Below, one piece after another: positions 33,597-42,715 of a stretch of DNA of 64,000 nucleotides. How positions within the stretch are numbered: position 1 is the first letter of the stretch; every line of letters begins with the position of its first letter. The stretch comes from Massilibacteroides sp. (lineage in GTDB: Bacteria; Bacteroidota; Bacteroidia; Bacteroidales; Tannerellaceae). The position numbers were made by a program, and so were the translations under genes. Location of the stretch: positions 1 through 64,000 of the forward strand of contig NZ_JAQWCQ010000003.1 in NCBI RefSeq assembly GCF_028705895.1. Direction: 5' to 3'. The notes under the pieces were generated by a model. That model saw only the letters and a list, made by a program, of their open reading frames with translations. It did no database searches and was not told the origin of the DNA.

Positions 33597-33604
33597 TATC
33601 TTTG
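33597..33604 (+). promoter_or_regulatory. -7 box of the adenosine-type kinase gene
   Basis: TATCTTTG, a full match, 16 bp before the ATG at 33621. Its position supports that start over the longer frame from 33501. Confidence 0.55.
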
Positions 33605-33620
33605 TGCAAAAAGTTTCGAT

Positions 33621-34598
33621 ATGAACACGATAGGATTGGGTAATGCATTAGTAGATGTGTTACTGCAGTTAAAAGAAGAAGAGATTCTTTCTAAAATTGG
33701 TGTCAAGAAAGGCGCTATGGATATGATCAGTGAAGAACAGATGATTGCGATTCAATCATCTAATCAGGACTTAAAAAGAACATTAACTCCGGGAGGTTCT
33801 GTTTGCAACACGATGAGAGCAATGGCTGCGCTGGGAGCAAACACTGGTTATATTGGAAAAATCGGACAAGATGACAATGCCGTCTTTTACGAAAATGCCC
33901 TGAAAGAGGTGGGAGTAACTCCTAATTTTATTCGGACAGAAGGTGTATCCGGTTGCTGTACCGTATTAATATCACCTGATGGCGAACGTACCATGTGTAC
34001 TTTCCTCGGACCGGCACCTACGATATTACCGTCTGAGATAAGTGAGGAAATGCTTTCAAGCTATGATTGTATTTATATTGAAGGGTATCTTCTCGTAAAT
34101 GAAGAATTGGTACGAAGCACTATGCAGAAAGCCAAAAAGCAAGGATTGAAGGTCGCGCTCGATTTGTCTAATTTTAATATTGTCAATTCATTCAGGGGAT
34201 TATTAGACGAAATAATTCCCGAATATGTGGACATTCTGTTCAGCAATGAGAGTGAAGCTGAAGCGTTTACCGGGTTAAAGGCAGAAGAGGCCGTTCGAAA
34301 ATTGTCAACATTCGTTGATATATCAATCGTTACCATAGGTCGCGAAGGAGCTTTTATTGGAAGTAAGGGAACGATTATACGCGTTGCGGCTGAAGGAGGA
34401 AAACCGAAAGACACAACAGGTGCAGGTGATAATTTTGCCGCAGGCTTTCTGTACGGGCAATCTATTGGAGCAACTTTAGAACAGTCTGCCCGTATCGGAT
34501 CGATGTTGGCTGGTTACGTAATTGATGTTATCGGACCACAAATTCAGGATGACAAATGGGAACAAATAAAGTTAAAAGTAAAACATATAGTCGGTTAA
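33621..34598 (+). CDS. PfkB-family sugar/nucleoside kinase (adenosine kinase-like)
   Basis: A 325-residue kinase. It begins MNTIGLGNALVDVLLQL, as in adenosine kinase-like PfkB proteins; PGGSVCNTMRAMAALG is the first substrate motif, and DTTGAGDNFAAGF carries the catalytic base D270. The frame could open at 33501, but that part holds the promoter and the start of the tRNA leader, so 33621 is chosen. It phosphorylates a nucleoside or sugar, adenosine being the best guess. Confidence 0.87.
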   Translation: MNTIGLGNALVDVLLQLKEEEILSKIGVKKGAMDMISEEQMIAIQSSNQDLKRTLTPGGSVCNTMRAMAALGANTGYIGKIGQDDNAVFYENALKEVGVTPNFIRTEGVSGCCTVLISPDGERTMCTFLGPAPTILPSEISEEMLSSYDCIYIEGYLLVNEELVRSTMQKAKKQGLKVALDLSNFNIVNSFRGLLDEIIPEYVDILFSNESEAEAFTGLKAEEAVRKLSTFVDISIVTIGREGAFIGSKGTIIRVAAEGGKPKDTTGAGDNFAAGFLYGQSIGATLEQSARIGSMLAGYVIDVIGPQIQDDKWEQIKLKVKHIVG

Positions 34599-34653
34599 TA
34601 ATCGGATAATTCTATACATTTACGTTCCAAATTTCATATAATAAAAAAAACTG

Positions 34654-36396
34654 ATGATGCGAGAAAAATTATATAGTGTATTCGTTTGTTTCTTGTTTTC
34701 AACAATTCTCCCTTTTACAGTAAACGCACAGAAAGACAGTCGCTTTGAAGTAAGCAAGAATTTAGACATTTTCAATGCTTTGGTTAAAGAAGTGGAGATG
34801 TTTTATGTTGATTCTGTAGATGTTGAAAAACTCATGCGCAAGGGTATTGACGCTATGTTAAATGACTTAGATCCTTATACCGAATACATTCCGGAACAGG
34901 ATATGGACGACCTGAAGTATATGACTACCGGTGAATACGGTGGAATTGGGTCCTATATCCGTCAACGCGAAGAGGGAGTCATCATTGCGGAACCATTTGA
35001 AGGAATGCCGGCTGAATTGGCAGGTTTAAAGGCGGGAGACCGTATCTTACGTATAGACACAACAGATGTGTCTTCTTTTTCGAGTGACCAGGTAAGTTCT
35101 CTGCTCAAAGGGGTTCCGAATACAAAAATGCAACTTACAATACAACGTCCGGGCGAAAAGAAGCCTCGTAAATTTGATCTGATACGTAAACAGATATTAG
35201 TGGATCAGGTCACCTATTATGGCGTTCGTGAAAACGGTGTTGGCTATATCCAGCTCAAGGGATTTACGGACAAAAGTGCGCAGGAGGTTAAAAATGCGTT
35301 TGAAGATTTAAGAAAAAACAAAGGGATAAAATCGCTTGTTCTTGATTTAAGGAGCAATGGTGGTGGTTTATTAGAAAGTGCTGTACAGATTGTAAACATG
35401 TTCGTCCCCAAAGGAAAAGAAGTGGTTTCAACAAGAGGTAAAATCAAACAATGGGATCGCACCTACCGTACTTCAAATGAACCGTTGGATACGGTTATGC
35501 CTATTGCCGTACTGATTAACGGAGCCTCAGCTTCGGCTGCTGAAATTGTTTCAGGAGCTTTGCAAGATATGGACAGAGCTGTTTTAGTAGGGCAACGTTC
35601 TTTCGGGAAAGGATTGGTACAATCTACGCGTGAATTACCGTACAACGGAAGTGTAAAAATAACCATGAGTAAATATTATATCCCCAGCGGACGATGCATA
35701 CAGCAGATTGACTATTCACACAGAAAGGCAGATGGTAGTGTGGCTGCTATTCCGGACAGTTTAACTTCTGTATTCTACACTTCAAACGGACGCCCGGTTC
35801 GAGATGGAGGAGGCGTACGTCCGGAGTTTGAGGTTGAAGAGACTAAAGTGCCTACGCTCATGTATTATCTGGTAACTGATTACGTCCTCTTTGATTTTGT
35901 CACCGATTGGGTACAGAAACATCCTAAGATTGCTCCAGTAGAAGATTTCGTTGTTACAGACGAAGATTTTGAGGCGTTCAAAGCTTATGCTAAAGAAAAA
36001 AACTTCACCTACGATCGTCAAAGCGAAAAAGCACTCAAAACGCTAAAAGAAGTCGCAGAATTTGAAGGATACTTAGACGGAGATACCACCTTGATAACGG
36101 CGCTAAAAGCACAGATAACACCGGATTTAGAACGCGATTTTGACCGATTCAAAGATCAGATCACAAAGATACTTGGCTCTGAAATCGTGAAACGTTATTA
36201 TTTCCAAAAAGGAGAGTTGATCGAAAGTTTAAAAGACGACGATGTGCTTAAAAAAGCGATTGAGGTATTATCTACTCCGGAATTATACAAAAAAACGCTC
36301 AACGCCACAGAAGAGCAGAAAGAAACGGCATTGGCAAAAGGTCATTCTTTAGGATTAATGGCCTTGTTGTCGGTTCCCGTCGGTGTCTTTTGTTAA
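34654..36396 (+). CDS. S41 C-terminal processing peptidase (CtpA/Prc-like)
   Basis: A 580-residue exported protease with a signal peptide (about residues 1-25, ending VNAQ). A PDZ domain covers about residues 85-165 (GEYGGIGSYIRQREEG, then PAELAGLKAGDRILRID). The catalytic Ser/Lys dyad is S294 in GASASAAEIV and K319 in RSFGKGLVQS, 25 residues apart as in E. coli Prc. It trims C-termini of periplasmic or outer-membrane proteins. Its 3' end overlaps the convergent metallophosphatase gene by 4 bp. Confidence 0.92.
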   Translation: MMREKLYSVFVCFLFSTILPFTVNAQKDSRFEVSKNLDIFNALVKEVEMFYVDSVDVEKLMRKGIDAMLNDLDPYTEYIPEQDMDDLKYMTTGEYGGIGSYIRQREEGVIIAEPFEGMPAELAGLKAGDRILRIDTTDVSSFSSDQVSSLLKGVPNTKMQLTIQRPGEKKPRKFDLIRKQILVDQVTYYGVRENGVGYIQLKGFTDKSAQEVKNAFEDLRKNKGIKSLVLDLRSNGGGLLESAVQIVNMFVPKGKEVVSTRGKIKQWDRTYRTSNEPLDTVMPIAVLINGASASAAEIVSGALQDMDRAVLVGQRSFGKGLVQSTRELPYNGSVKITMSKYYIPSGRCIQQIDYSHRKADGSVAAIPDSLTSVFYTSNGRPVRDGGGVRPEFEVEETKVPTLMYYLVTDYVLFDFVTDWVQKHPKIAPVEDFVVTDEDFEAFKAYAKEKNFTYDRQSEKALKTLKEVAEFEGYLDGDTTLITALKAQITPDLERDFDRFKDQITKILGSEIVKRYYFQKGELIESLKDDDVLKKAIEVLSTPELYKKTLNATEEQKETALAKGHSLGLMALLSVPVGVFC

Positions 36397-37523
36397 GGTT
36401 TTTTGAATTGAATATGGAGAACGATTAATTCGGAAACAGTTCCCACACGGTAAGGTGGCCCGGCAATTCCTATTCCGGAAGAAACATAATATTGTGTGTC
36501 GCCTTTCCGGTAATATCCGTATGCTTTTTCATACACAGCTTTCAGCAACAGAGGGTATGGCCATAATTGGCCGTTATGTGTATGCCCATGTAAAGCAAGA
36601 TCTATTTTATTCATCGCTGTCTCTGCAAAAGCCCAGGGCTGATGGTCTAACACTATACTTGGTTTCGACGGATCGAGATCTTTCACTAAGGCTCTTAATG
36701 GTTTTCGGTTTTTATTGATATAGTCATCTCTCCCTATCAGGTAGAAGGTCGAATCAGGCATCGCTACTGAGTCGATCAGAAGAGTAGCTCCTGTTTTCTT
36801 CAGCCATTTATATTTTGCATTACGATTTGCCCGGTATTCATGATTTCCGTAAACAACATAAGTACCCAACGGAGCTTGTAATTGCTGCAAGTCCTCTTCA
36901 ATATGTGCCTTTTCTGCAAAGCGGGATTCGTAATCCATAATATCACCGACAAGGACTACCATATCCGGTTTCTCCTGATTACTCAACGCAACATATCGTT
37001 GTACAATTTTCTTTCCGATTACTTCACCGATATGGAGATCACTCATCATGACGACACGCAGACTATCTCTGCCGGGAACATCTTTTGGGATAGTCAGGTG
37101 TACATGCTTTACTACCGGATAAGCCACCCGTCGATACCCGTCAACCAACAATAAGCTGACACCTAAGGGAATAAAAAAGAATAAAACTATTTTTATTTTC
37201 TGATAGTTTGCAATCAACCAATCAGGAAACCATTTCCAGAATCGTTGAGATAAACGCAAGAGCTCCAGGAAAAGCAAAGAAAGCGTAATATAGAGTGAGG
37301 CGACATACCAGGTATTACAGATATACATTATAGTAATAAAAAGATCATCTGGTAATTGATCATGAAAGAAATAGCCTGTAAAAAACAAAAGCAGCTCTAT
37401 TATAAAGAAAAGCACATACGGAATTCGACAACTTTTCTTTGGAGGTAGTGCCTGATACCCCCGAACTAAGATGTAGGGATTGAGTAACAGTTGGGCAACT
37501 ATTGATTGAAAAAAAACTTTCAT
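36393..37523 (-). CDS. membrane metallophosphoesterase (YkuE-like)
   Basis: A 376-residue protein: three or four membrane helices in the first 140 residues, then a calcineurin-like domain with MSDLHIGEV, VGDIMD, YGNHEYR, LDHQPW and HGHTHNGQ, the complete metal-binding set. Related YkuE-type enzymes act on lipid-linked phosphates such as UDP-diacylglucosamine-type lipids; substrate here unknown. It begins 3 bp after a paralogous gene, so the two form one unit. Confidence 0.87.
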   Translation of the reverse strand: MKVFFQSIVAQLLLNPYILVRGYQALPPKKSCRIPYVLFFIIELLLFFTGYFFHDQLPDDLFITIMYICNTWYVASLYITLSLLFLELLRLSQRFWKWFPDWLIANYQKIKIVLFFFIPLGVSLLLVDGYRRVAYPVVKHVHLTIPKDVPGRDSLRVVMMSDLHIGEVIGKKIVQRYVALSNQEKPDMVVLVGDIMDYESRFAEKAHIEEDLQQLQAPLGTYVVYGNHEYRANRNAKYKWLKKTGATLLIDSVAMPDSTFYLIGRDDYINKNRKPLRALVKDLDPSKPSIVLDHQPWAFAETAMNKIDLALHGHTHNGQLWPYPLLLKAVYEKAYGYYRKGDTQYYVSSGIGIAGPPYRVGTVSELIVLHIQFKKP

Positions 37524-37526
37524 TTC

Positions 37527-38612
37527 TTATTTAAACTTCAGGTTAAACACAACTAATTCACTATTTGTGCCTATACGAAACGGAGGCCCCCACAAAGAAA
37601 GCCCCGAAGAGACATAGAGGTGTGTATCCTCTCTCCTTTCGTAGCCATAACTAATGTCAAACAAATAGTCGGTCAGCAAATTGATCGGCCAAACTTGTCC
37701 GCGATGTGTATGTCCGCTAAACTGAAGATCAACCTTTCCTTTCACTGTTTTTTCTAAATCATAAGGTTGGTGATCTAATAAGATCATAGGCTTGGACACA
37801 TCAGCTTGTTCTAAAAGAGTACTTAATGGCTTTCTATGATGATTTTGGCGATCATCACGTCCAATCAATTGAACCCCATTCGGGAGCGTAACTACCGAAT
37901 CGCATAAAAGATGAATCTGCGTAGATCTAAGAAAATCCTTACATTCTTCAATATTCGCAATATATTCGTGATTTCCGGGCACCATATACACTCCTAAGGA
38001 CGCTTTTAAACGATTTAATTCCTCATCCATACGTTCTTCTTTCAAGGGAAGAACCGTGTTGTCAATCAGATCACCGCTTATGAGGATCAAGTCCGGATTC
38101 TGTTCATTTATGCGATCCACATATTTATTCAACGCTTCCTTTCCTGTCCCCAAGCCAAGATGCAGATCACTAACGGCCACGACTTTCAGGGTTGACGTTT
38201 CCGCCGGCTTGTTTACCGATAAAGTAAACTCCTGCGTTTTGGGATGTTTATAATTATAATAACCGTAACTCAGCAGACACAAAGTAAAGGCAAAAGAGAG
38301 ATGAAAGCCATATGCAAAGGGTTTGTAGAACAGTCTAACCAGATCAAAAGAAAGAAGGAACAAGGCCATATATAGTGTAAATACCAGCCATGCGCTGCCG
38401 ACTTCATGAGTAAACGTCAGGATTTTTAAGGACAATCCTGATTTTCTGACCACAAAGGTGAATATAAGGGATAAGGCACATGCCCAGTAAAGCAAACTGA
38501 ACAACACTTTTACACCGGTTGGATATGTAGCCAACATCTGACCACCTCTGAAATAAATATAGAAATTACCGATCAAATATAATCCCAAAATCAAAAAAAG
38601 CAGAATAGGCAT
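37527..38612 (-). CDS. membrane metallophosphoesterase, paralogue of the 36393 gene
   Basis: A 361-residue protein with the same build: membrane helices in the first 130 residues, then VSDLHLGLG, SGDLID, PGNHEYI, LDHQPYDLE and SGHTHRGQVWP. The two neighbours share layout and many positions, so they arose by tandem duplication. First gene of the pair. Confidence 0.87.
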   Translation of the reverse strand: MPILLFLILGLYLIGNFYIYFRGGQMLATYPTGVKVLFSLLYWACALSLIFTFVVRKSGLSLKILTFTHEVGSAWLVFTLYMALFLLSFDLVRLFYKPFAYGFHLSFAFTLCLLSYGYYNYKHPKTQEFTLSVNKPAETSTLKVVAVSDLHLGLGTGKEALNKYVDRINEQNPDLILISGDLIDNTVLPLKEERMDEELNRLKASLGVYMVPGNHEYIANIEECKDFLRSTQIHLLCDSVVTLPNGVQLIGRDDRQNHHRKPLSTLLEQADVSKPMILLDHQPYDLEKTVKGKVDLQFSGHTHRGQVWPINLLTDYLFDISYGYERREDTHLYVSSGLSLWGPPFRIGTNSELVVFNLKFK

Positions 38613-38654
38613 ATGTATATTTCTTAATTAATCCGCCAAAGATACACCATTCAT

Positions 38655-38693
38655 AATAAAAAAGGGATGTTTCTGTTTTTTTAGAAACATCCC
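38655..38693 (-). terminator. terminator of the Gfo/Idh gene at 38715
   Basis: GGGATGTTTCT (38664-38674) and AGAAACATCCC (38683-38693) form a perfect 11-bp stem; the A run to its left is a T tail on the minus strand. Confidence 0.85.
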
Positions 38694-38714
38694 CGACTTG
38701 GATAAATAATTAGT

Positions 38715-40151
38715 TTACACCTTGTAATACTCTTCCCAACCTTTGCGTGGAGGCTCTCCTACCAACATTTGATTGGCCAAGGCATTATTTGTTATTTGCT
38801 TGGTCTTTCTATCAAAAAGAAGTTTTTCTCCTAATCGCTGACTCAATACACCAAGACAGAATACCTGACTAAGCGGTCCGGCAATGGAGAAAGGCGAACG
38901 TGTTTTTTCCTTGCCCATACAGGCCAATAAGAAATTAGCATAGTGATTTGAAGGGCTCTTAGGCACTTCAGGGAGCTTCGGAGCCATCTCTTTTGCTTTT
39001 TCTTCAGGAATAATAGACAGTGTACTACCATGCGATCCCCCCTTAAAGGTCAATGTCTTAGAATAGATTTCCTTACCAGGATTCAATTTGGCCGGTTGGA
39101 TTTTACCGCCGGCTACTGTTGGAATATTCGGATCAATTTCTGACACTCCATATCCATCAGGTACAGCAGGAATATTGTCCAATCCATCTTGCCATGTAAT
39201 ATCCAAAGCAGGCATATTCCCTCTTTCAGGGAATTTAAACACAATTGTTGACGACATGGGGAAGAAGAACTTGTTGTGATCCTTCAGATAAGTAGGATTG
39301 ATTTCATACGGCAATCCCAAATCTAAAAATTCATGTGCCGTATCAATAATATGTGCACCCCAGTCACCCAAAGCACCCATACCAAAATCATACCAACAAC
39401 GCCATTGCCCGTTTACGAAATCTTTATTGTAATCATGGAATTTCACAACACCTAACCAAGTGTCCCAGTCCATCGTTGAGGGAATCGGTTCTGCCTTTGG
39501 GAAGCTGGTGATTTTCGGATCCCAAGAGTGCCAACGACGGGAATTATTCATATGTGCTGTAATTGCAGTAACATCTTTGATAATTCCGGCTTCAACCCAT
39601 GCTTTGAACTGGAAATAGTTCGCTTCTGAATGCCCTTGGTTCCCCATCTGAGTTACCACACCATATTTTTTTTCACCCTTCATCATAAGCTCTACTTCGT
39701 TAAAAGTACGAGCCATCGGCTTCTCAACATAAACATGTTTACCATGTGCCATTGCTTCCATAGTAATTGGGAAGTGAGCATGGTCAGGAACTCCGACAGT
39801 AACAGCATCTATTTTATCTGCCATCTTGTCGAACATTTTACGAAAGTCCTGAAAACGCGGAGCATCGGGGAACATATTCATCACCTCCTGCGTATGGGGA
39901 GCACCCATGTCCACATCGCAAAGAGCTACGATATTACATAAGCCGGTTTTATATAGCTCTTTTGCTATCTCGCCACCACGAAAGCCGACTCCGATTATTG
40001 CCAGATTTACACGGTCATTAGCACTTACAAACGGATTTGCAGGCATTGTCCGTGCTTGCGTAGGAGTCCAGAATGCAGGAATTGCCGTTGCTGCAGATGC
40101 AGCCAACGCTTGTTTTAAGAAAAGACGTCTTGAGATTTCACTTGATTTCAT
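38715..40151 (-). CDS. TAT-exported Gfo/Idh/MocA-family oxidoreductase
   Basis: A 478-residue protein with a twin-arginine signal (SRRLFLKQALAASAATAIPA) and Rossmann loop IIGVGFRGGEIAK. The signature VYVEKPMAR holds K144. WRCWYDFGMGALGDWGAHI marks the substrate domain. It is a single gene with its own terminator and a perfect palindrome in its promoter area. It is the third such dehydrogenase in the window, but it has no DUF1080 partner here. Sugar unknown. Confidence 0.86.
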   Translation of the reverse strand: MKSSEISRRLFLKQALAASAATAIPAFWTPTQARTMPANPFVSANDRVNLAIIGVGFRGGEIAKELYKTGLCNIVALCDVDMGAPHTQEVMNMFPDAPRFQDFRKMFDKMADKIDAVTVGVPDHAHFPITMEAMAHGKHVYVEKPMARTFNEVELMMKGEKKYGVVTQMGNQGHSEANYFQFKAWVEAGIIKDVTAITAHMNNSRRWHSWDPKITSFPKAEPIPSTMDWDTWLGVVKFHDYNKDFVNGQWRCWYDFGMGALGDWGAHIIDTAHEFLDLGLPYEINPTYLKDHNKFFFPMSSTIVFKFPERGNMPALDITWQDGLDNIPAVPDGYGVSEIDPNIPTVAGGKIQPAKLNPGKEIYSKTLTFKGGSHGSTLSIIPEEKAKEMAPKLPEVPKSPSNHYANFLLACMGKEKTRSPFSIAGPLSQVFCLGVLSQRLGEKLLFDRKTKQITNNALANQMLVGEPPRKGWEEYYKV

Positions 40152-40177
40152 GGTATATTATCTATTAGATTAATCAA

Positions 40178-40191
40178 TGTTTGCGCAAACA
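40178..40191. promoter_or_regulatory. LacI-type palindromic operator candidate
   Basis: TGTTTGCGCAAACA is a perfect 14-bp palindrome with a central CG, like LacI/GalR-family operators. It ends 27 bp before the start of the minus-strand Gfo/Idh gene, just downstream of a -7-like TGTATTTG, where a repressor would block transcription. Confidence 0.5.
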
Positions 40192-40425
40192 CAAATACAT
40201 GATGCGAAAATAAGTATTTTTTTCTTTATTCCGTTACACTTAAGAGAAAATGTTCACTTCAGATGGAAAGTAAGAAAGAAACCAATAGTTCATGTATTTT
40301 TTTACATTTTTTCTATTTTTGAAACCCTTACTGATTTTCTTCGAAAAATAAACCAACAGTCTCATTAGAAAACACTAATATTAGGGAAAAAACTGAGAAA
40401 GTGTATTTTAAACTGGTTTTTATTT

Positions 40426-40433
40426 TATCTTTG
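40426..40433 (+). promoter_or_regulatory. orphan -7 box on the + strand
   Basis: TATCTTTG is a full match to TAnnTTTG with no + strand gene downstream; the next gene is on the minus strand. The -33 region is weak. Confidence 0.5.
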
Positions 40434-40440
40434 TACTTCA

Positions 40441-40567
40441 TTTTATTTAAGGATAAATAGATTTCCCTTATTAAGAAACACTATTCATACCTTAACTAAC
40501 TTTTTCTTTTTGTTTAAAACGGTTAAATGTGGAAACGGCTGGATGTGAATTTAGCCGTTTCATTTTT
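40441..40567 (+). ncRNA. candidate small RNA
   Basis: The region between the orphan -7 box and a strong + strand terminator would give a transcript of about 125 nt that codes for nothing obvious. The end is the hairpin GAAACGGCT/AGCCGTTTC (40532-40561) followed by TTTTT. AAACGGTT at 40518 could compete for the right arm of the terminator. The start position is an estimate. Confidence 0.42.
40532..40567 (+). terminator. rho-independent terminator, + strand
   Basis: A perfect 9-bp stem with a 12-nt loop and a TTTTT tail on the + strand. The minus strand lacks a T run, so it is less suited to end dusB. Confidence 0.72.
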
Positions 40568-40570
40568 CTC

Positions 40571-41554
40571 CTACTTCAGATATTTATCAGGAATTTCATT
40601 CATTATATTAAATAAATCCTCTACTGTTTCAGCACGGAGCATTGCGACTCGAGTTGATTTAAAATCCGCCAATCCTTTAAATAAAGACGTTGCTGCCAAA
40701 TGACGACGAATGTGCAGAATTCCGCGACGCTCATCAAGCCGTTCTACACTTTGTAAAACCTGTGCTTTCAAAATTCCCATATACCATTCGAATGATTCCG
40801 AAGGCAACTCTTCCCCTGTTTCCAGAAAATGTTTTACTTCACGAAAGATCCACGGTCGCCCGATGCTACCTCTTCCAATCATAACGCCATCGACCCCATA
40901 GGTATCAAAACGTTCCTTACAAATCCGGGCAGACGTGACGTCTCCATTTCCAATGATCGGAATATGCATTCTCGGATTTTCTTTTACCTTACCGATCAAG
41001 TTCCAATCAGCCTCTCCGGTGTACATCTGGCTACGCGTACGTCCATGAATAGTAAGGGCGGAAATACCGCAATCCTGTAACTGCTCAGCCAGGTCAACAA
41101 TAATCCGGCTATCCATATCCCAGCCCAAACGGGTTTTAACGGTCACGGGAATATGGACAGCTTTTACAACTTCTCTTGTGATATCAAGCATAAGAGGAAC
41201 ATTGCGAAGCATACCTGATCCGGCACCTTTTCCGGCGACTTTCTTTACCGGGCAACCGAAATTTATATCTAAAATATCCGGATTGGCTTCTTCACAAATA
41301 CGGGCAGCCTCTACCATAGACTCCACTTCCCGCCCATAAATCTGTATAGCTACTGGGCGTTCTTCATCCGAGACGATTAGTTTTTCTTTCGTTTTATTTA
41401 CATGTCGGATCAGAGCATCTGAAGAAATAAACTCTGTATAAACCATATCCGCACCAAAACGTTTACACATCAAACGGAAAGCGATATCCGTCACATCTTC
41501 CATCGGTGCGAGAAACACGGGACGTTGCCCTAAATCTATATTACCTATTTTCAT
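40571..41554 (-). CDS. dusB: tRNA-dihydrouridine synthase
   Basis: A 327-residue FMN enzyme that reduces uridine to dihydrouridine in the tRNA D-loop. The start chosen is the ATG at 41554 (MKIGNIDLGQRPVFLAPMED); a frame from 41614 adds 20 residues not typical of the family. NFGCPVKKV carries the proton donor C101; VKTRLGWD and IGRGSIGRPWIF are the FMN and substrate motifs. It lies downstream of the phosphate transporter pair on the same strand. Confidence 0.93.
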   Translation of the reverse strand: MKIGNIDLGQRPVFLAPMEDVTDIAFRLMCKRFGADMVYTEFISSDALIRHVNKTKEKLIVSDEERPVAIQIYGREVESMVEAARICEEANPDILDINFGCPVKKVAGKGAGSGMLRNVPLMLDITREVVKAVHIPVTVKTRLGWDMDSRIIVDLAEQLQDCGISALTIHGRTRSQMYTGEADWNLIGKVKENPRMHIPIIGNGDVTSARICKERFDTYGVDGVMIGRGSIGRPWIFREVKHFLETGEELPSESFEWYMGILKAQVLQSVERLDERRGILHIRRHLAATSLFKGLADFKSTRVAMLRAETVEDLFNIMNEIPDKYLK

Positions 41555-41628
41555 TCCTGCCTTTTCTTTGAGGTGCAAAGATAAGGCTTTTTGTCCGAAC
41601 TGCTTTCTATTCAAAGACTACGGCTTTC

Positions 41629-42702
41629 CTACTTAATTCCTATCATAGAGATCAGGTAATAAGTAATCGCTGCAAGTAGAGCACTGACCGGAATCGTCAG
41701 GATCCATGCCCAAAGTAAATTTATAGTAACTCCCCAACGGACAGCAGAGAGTCTTTTGACAGCTCCTACCCCCATGATACTACCACTAATTACATGGGTC
41801 GTGCTAACGGGGATTGCGAACATTTCAGAAATAAACAATGTAATAGCACTGGCGGTCTGGGCAGTAAATCCTTCCGTAGGCGTTATCTTGGTAATTTTAT
41901 TACCCATTGTTTTCATGATCTTCCATCCTCCCCCCATTGTCCCCAATGAAATTGCAGAGAAACAAGCTAAAGCAATCCAAATATGTTCGTTCATAGCTGC
42001 TGTGGCAATATCACCACCATGAGCAGCAATAGAAGCTTCGGAAACTTCCATCCAGGCGGGAAGGCCTAAAGCCTGATTAGCCGCCAACGCAACTGCGATA
42101 ACACCCATTACTTTTTGTGAGTCATTTAGCCCGTGTCCTATACTTAAAAAAGCAGATGACACGAGTTGCAATCGTTTAAACCAATGTTCGGCTTTACTTG
42201 GTTTTGCTTTTTTTGCCAGATGGTAAGTGATAATCGTAATTATGTTTCCGGCAATCATCCCAATCAACGGCGCCAGTATAATAAATGAAGCGATCTTTAA
42301 AATAGTTGCTGTATGTACGGCTTCAAATCCACCTCCGGCAATAGCTGCTCCGGCCAATCCGCCGATCAGTGTATGAGACGAAGAAGAAGGTATCCCTAAT
42401 CTCCATGTTAACAGGTTCCAGATTATTGCAGCAACGAGCGCTGCGATGATAATAGTCGAGGGATTACCCACCTGATCTAATATAACTGTCTTAGATACGG
42501 TACTGGCGATACCAAAACCCTGAATAATGTATTTTGCAATAAAGAAGGCAACAAAATTAAACGCTGCTGCCCAAAGTACTGCTTGTAAAGGTCCTAACAC
42601 ACGAGTAGAGACAACCGTTGCTATCGAATTAGCTGCGTCATGGAATCCATTGATAAAATCGAAAATAATTGCTAATACGATAATTGTGATCAATAGTGTC
42701 AT
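41629..42702 (-). CDS. PiT-family inorganic phosphate transporter
   Basis: A 357-residue protein with about ten membrane helices. The two inverted PiT signatures are present: FDFINGFHDAANSIATVVST near the start and SHTLIGGLAGAAI / STTHVISGSIMGVG later. It takes up phosphate with a cation. It starts 13 bp after the DUF47 gene, the usual partner. Confidence 0.92.
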   Translation of the reverse strand: MTLLITIIVLAIIFDFINGFHDAANSIATVVSTRVLGPLQAVLWAAAFNFVAFFIAKYIIQGFGIASTVSKTVILDQVGNPSTIIIAALVAAIIWNLLTWRLGIPSSSSHTLIGGLAGAAIAGGGFEAVHTATILKIASFIILAPLIGMIAGNIITIITYHLAKKAKPSKAEHWFKRLQLVSSAFLSIGHGLNDSQKVMGVIAVALAANQALGLPAWMEVSEASIAAHGGDIATAAMNEHIWIALACFSAISLGTMGGGWKIMKTMGNKITKITPTEGFTAQTASAITLFISEMFAIPVSTTHVISGSIMGVGAVKRLSAVRWGVTINLLWAWILTIPVSALLAAITYYLISMIGIK

Positions 42703-42715
42703 AATGTTCTTTTTA

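Larger units (their letters stand above)
40152..40570. other. divergent intergenic region with operator and candidate small RNA
   Basis: A 419-bp gap without a protein gene. It holds the palindrome at 40178, AT-rich DNA, and a + strand promoter and terminator that bracket about 130 nt. Confidence 0.65.

Noticed and set aside
33501..33620. N-terminal extension of the PfkB kinase frame
   Set aside because: It contains both divergent promoters and has no family similarity; the ATG at 33621 gives the normal start.
41555..41614. Earlier start for dusB
   Set aside because: The 20 extra residues are untypical; MKIGNIDLG at 41554 is the usual start.
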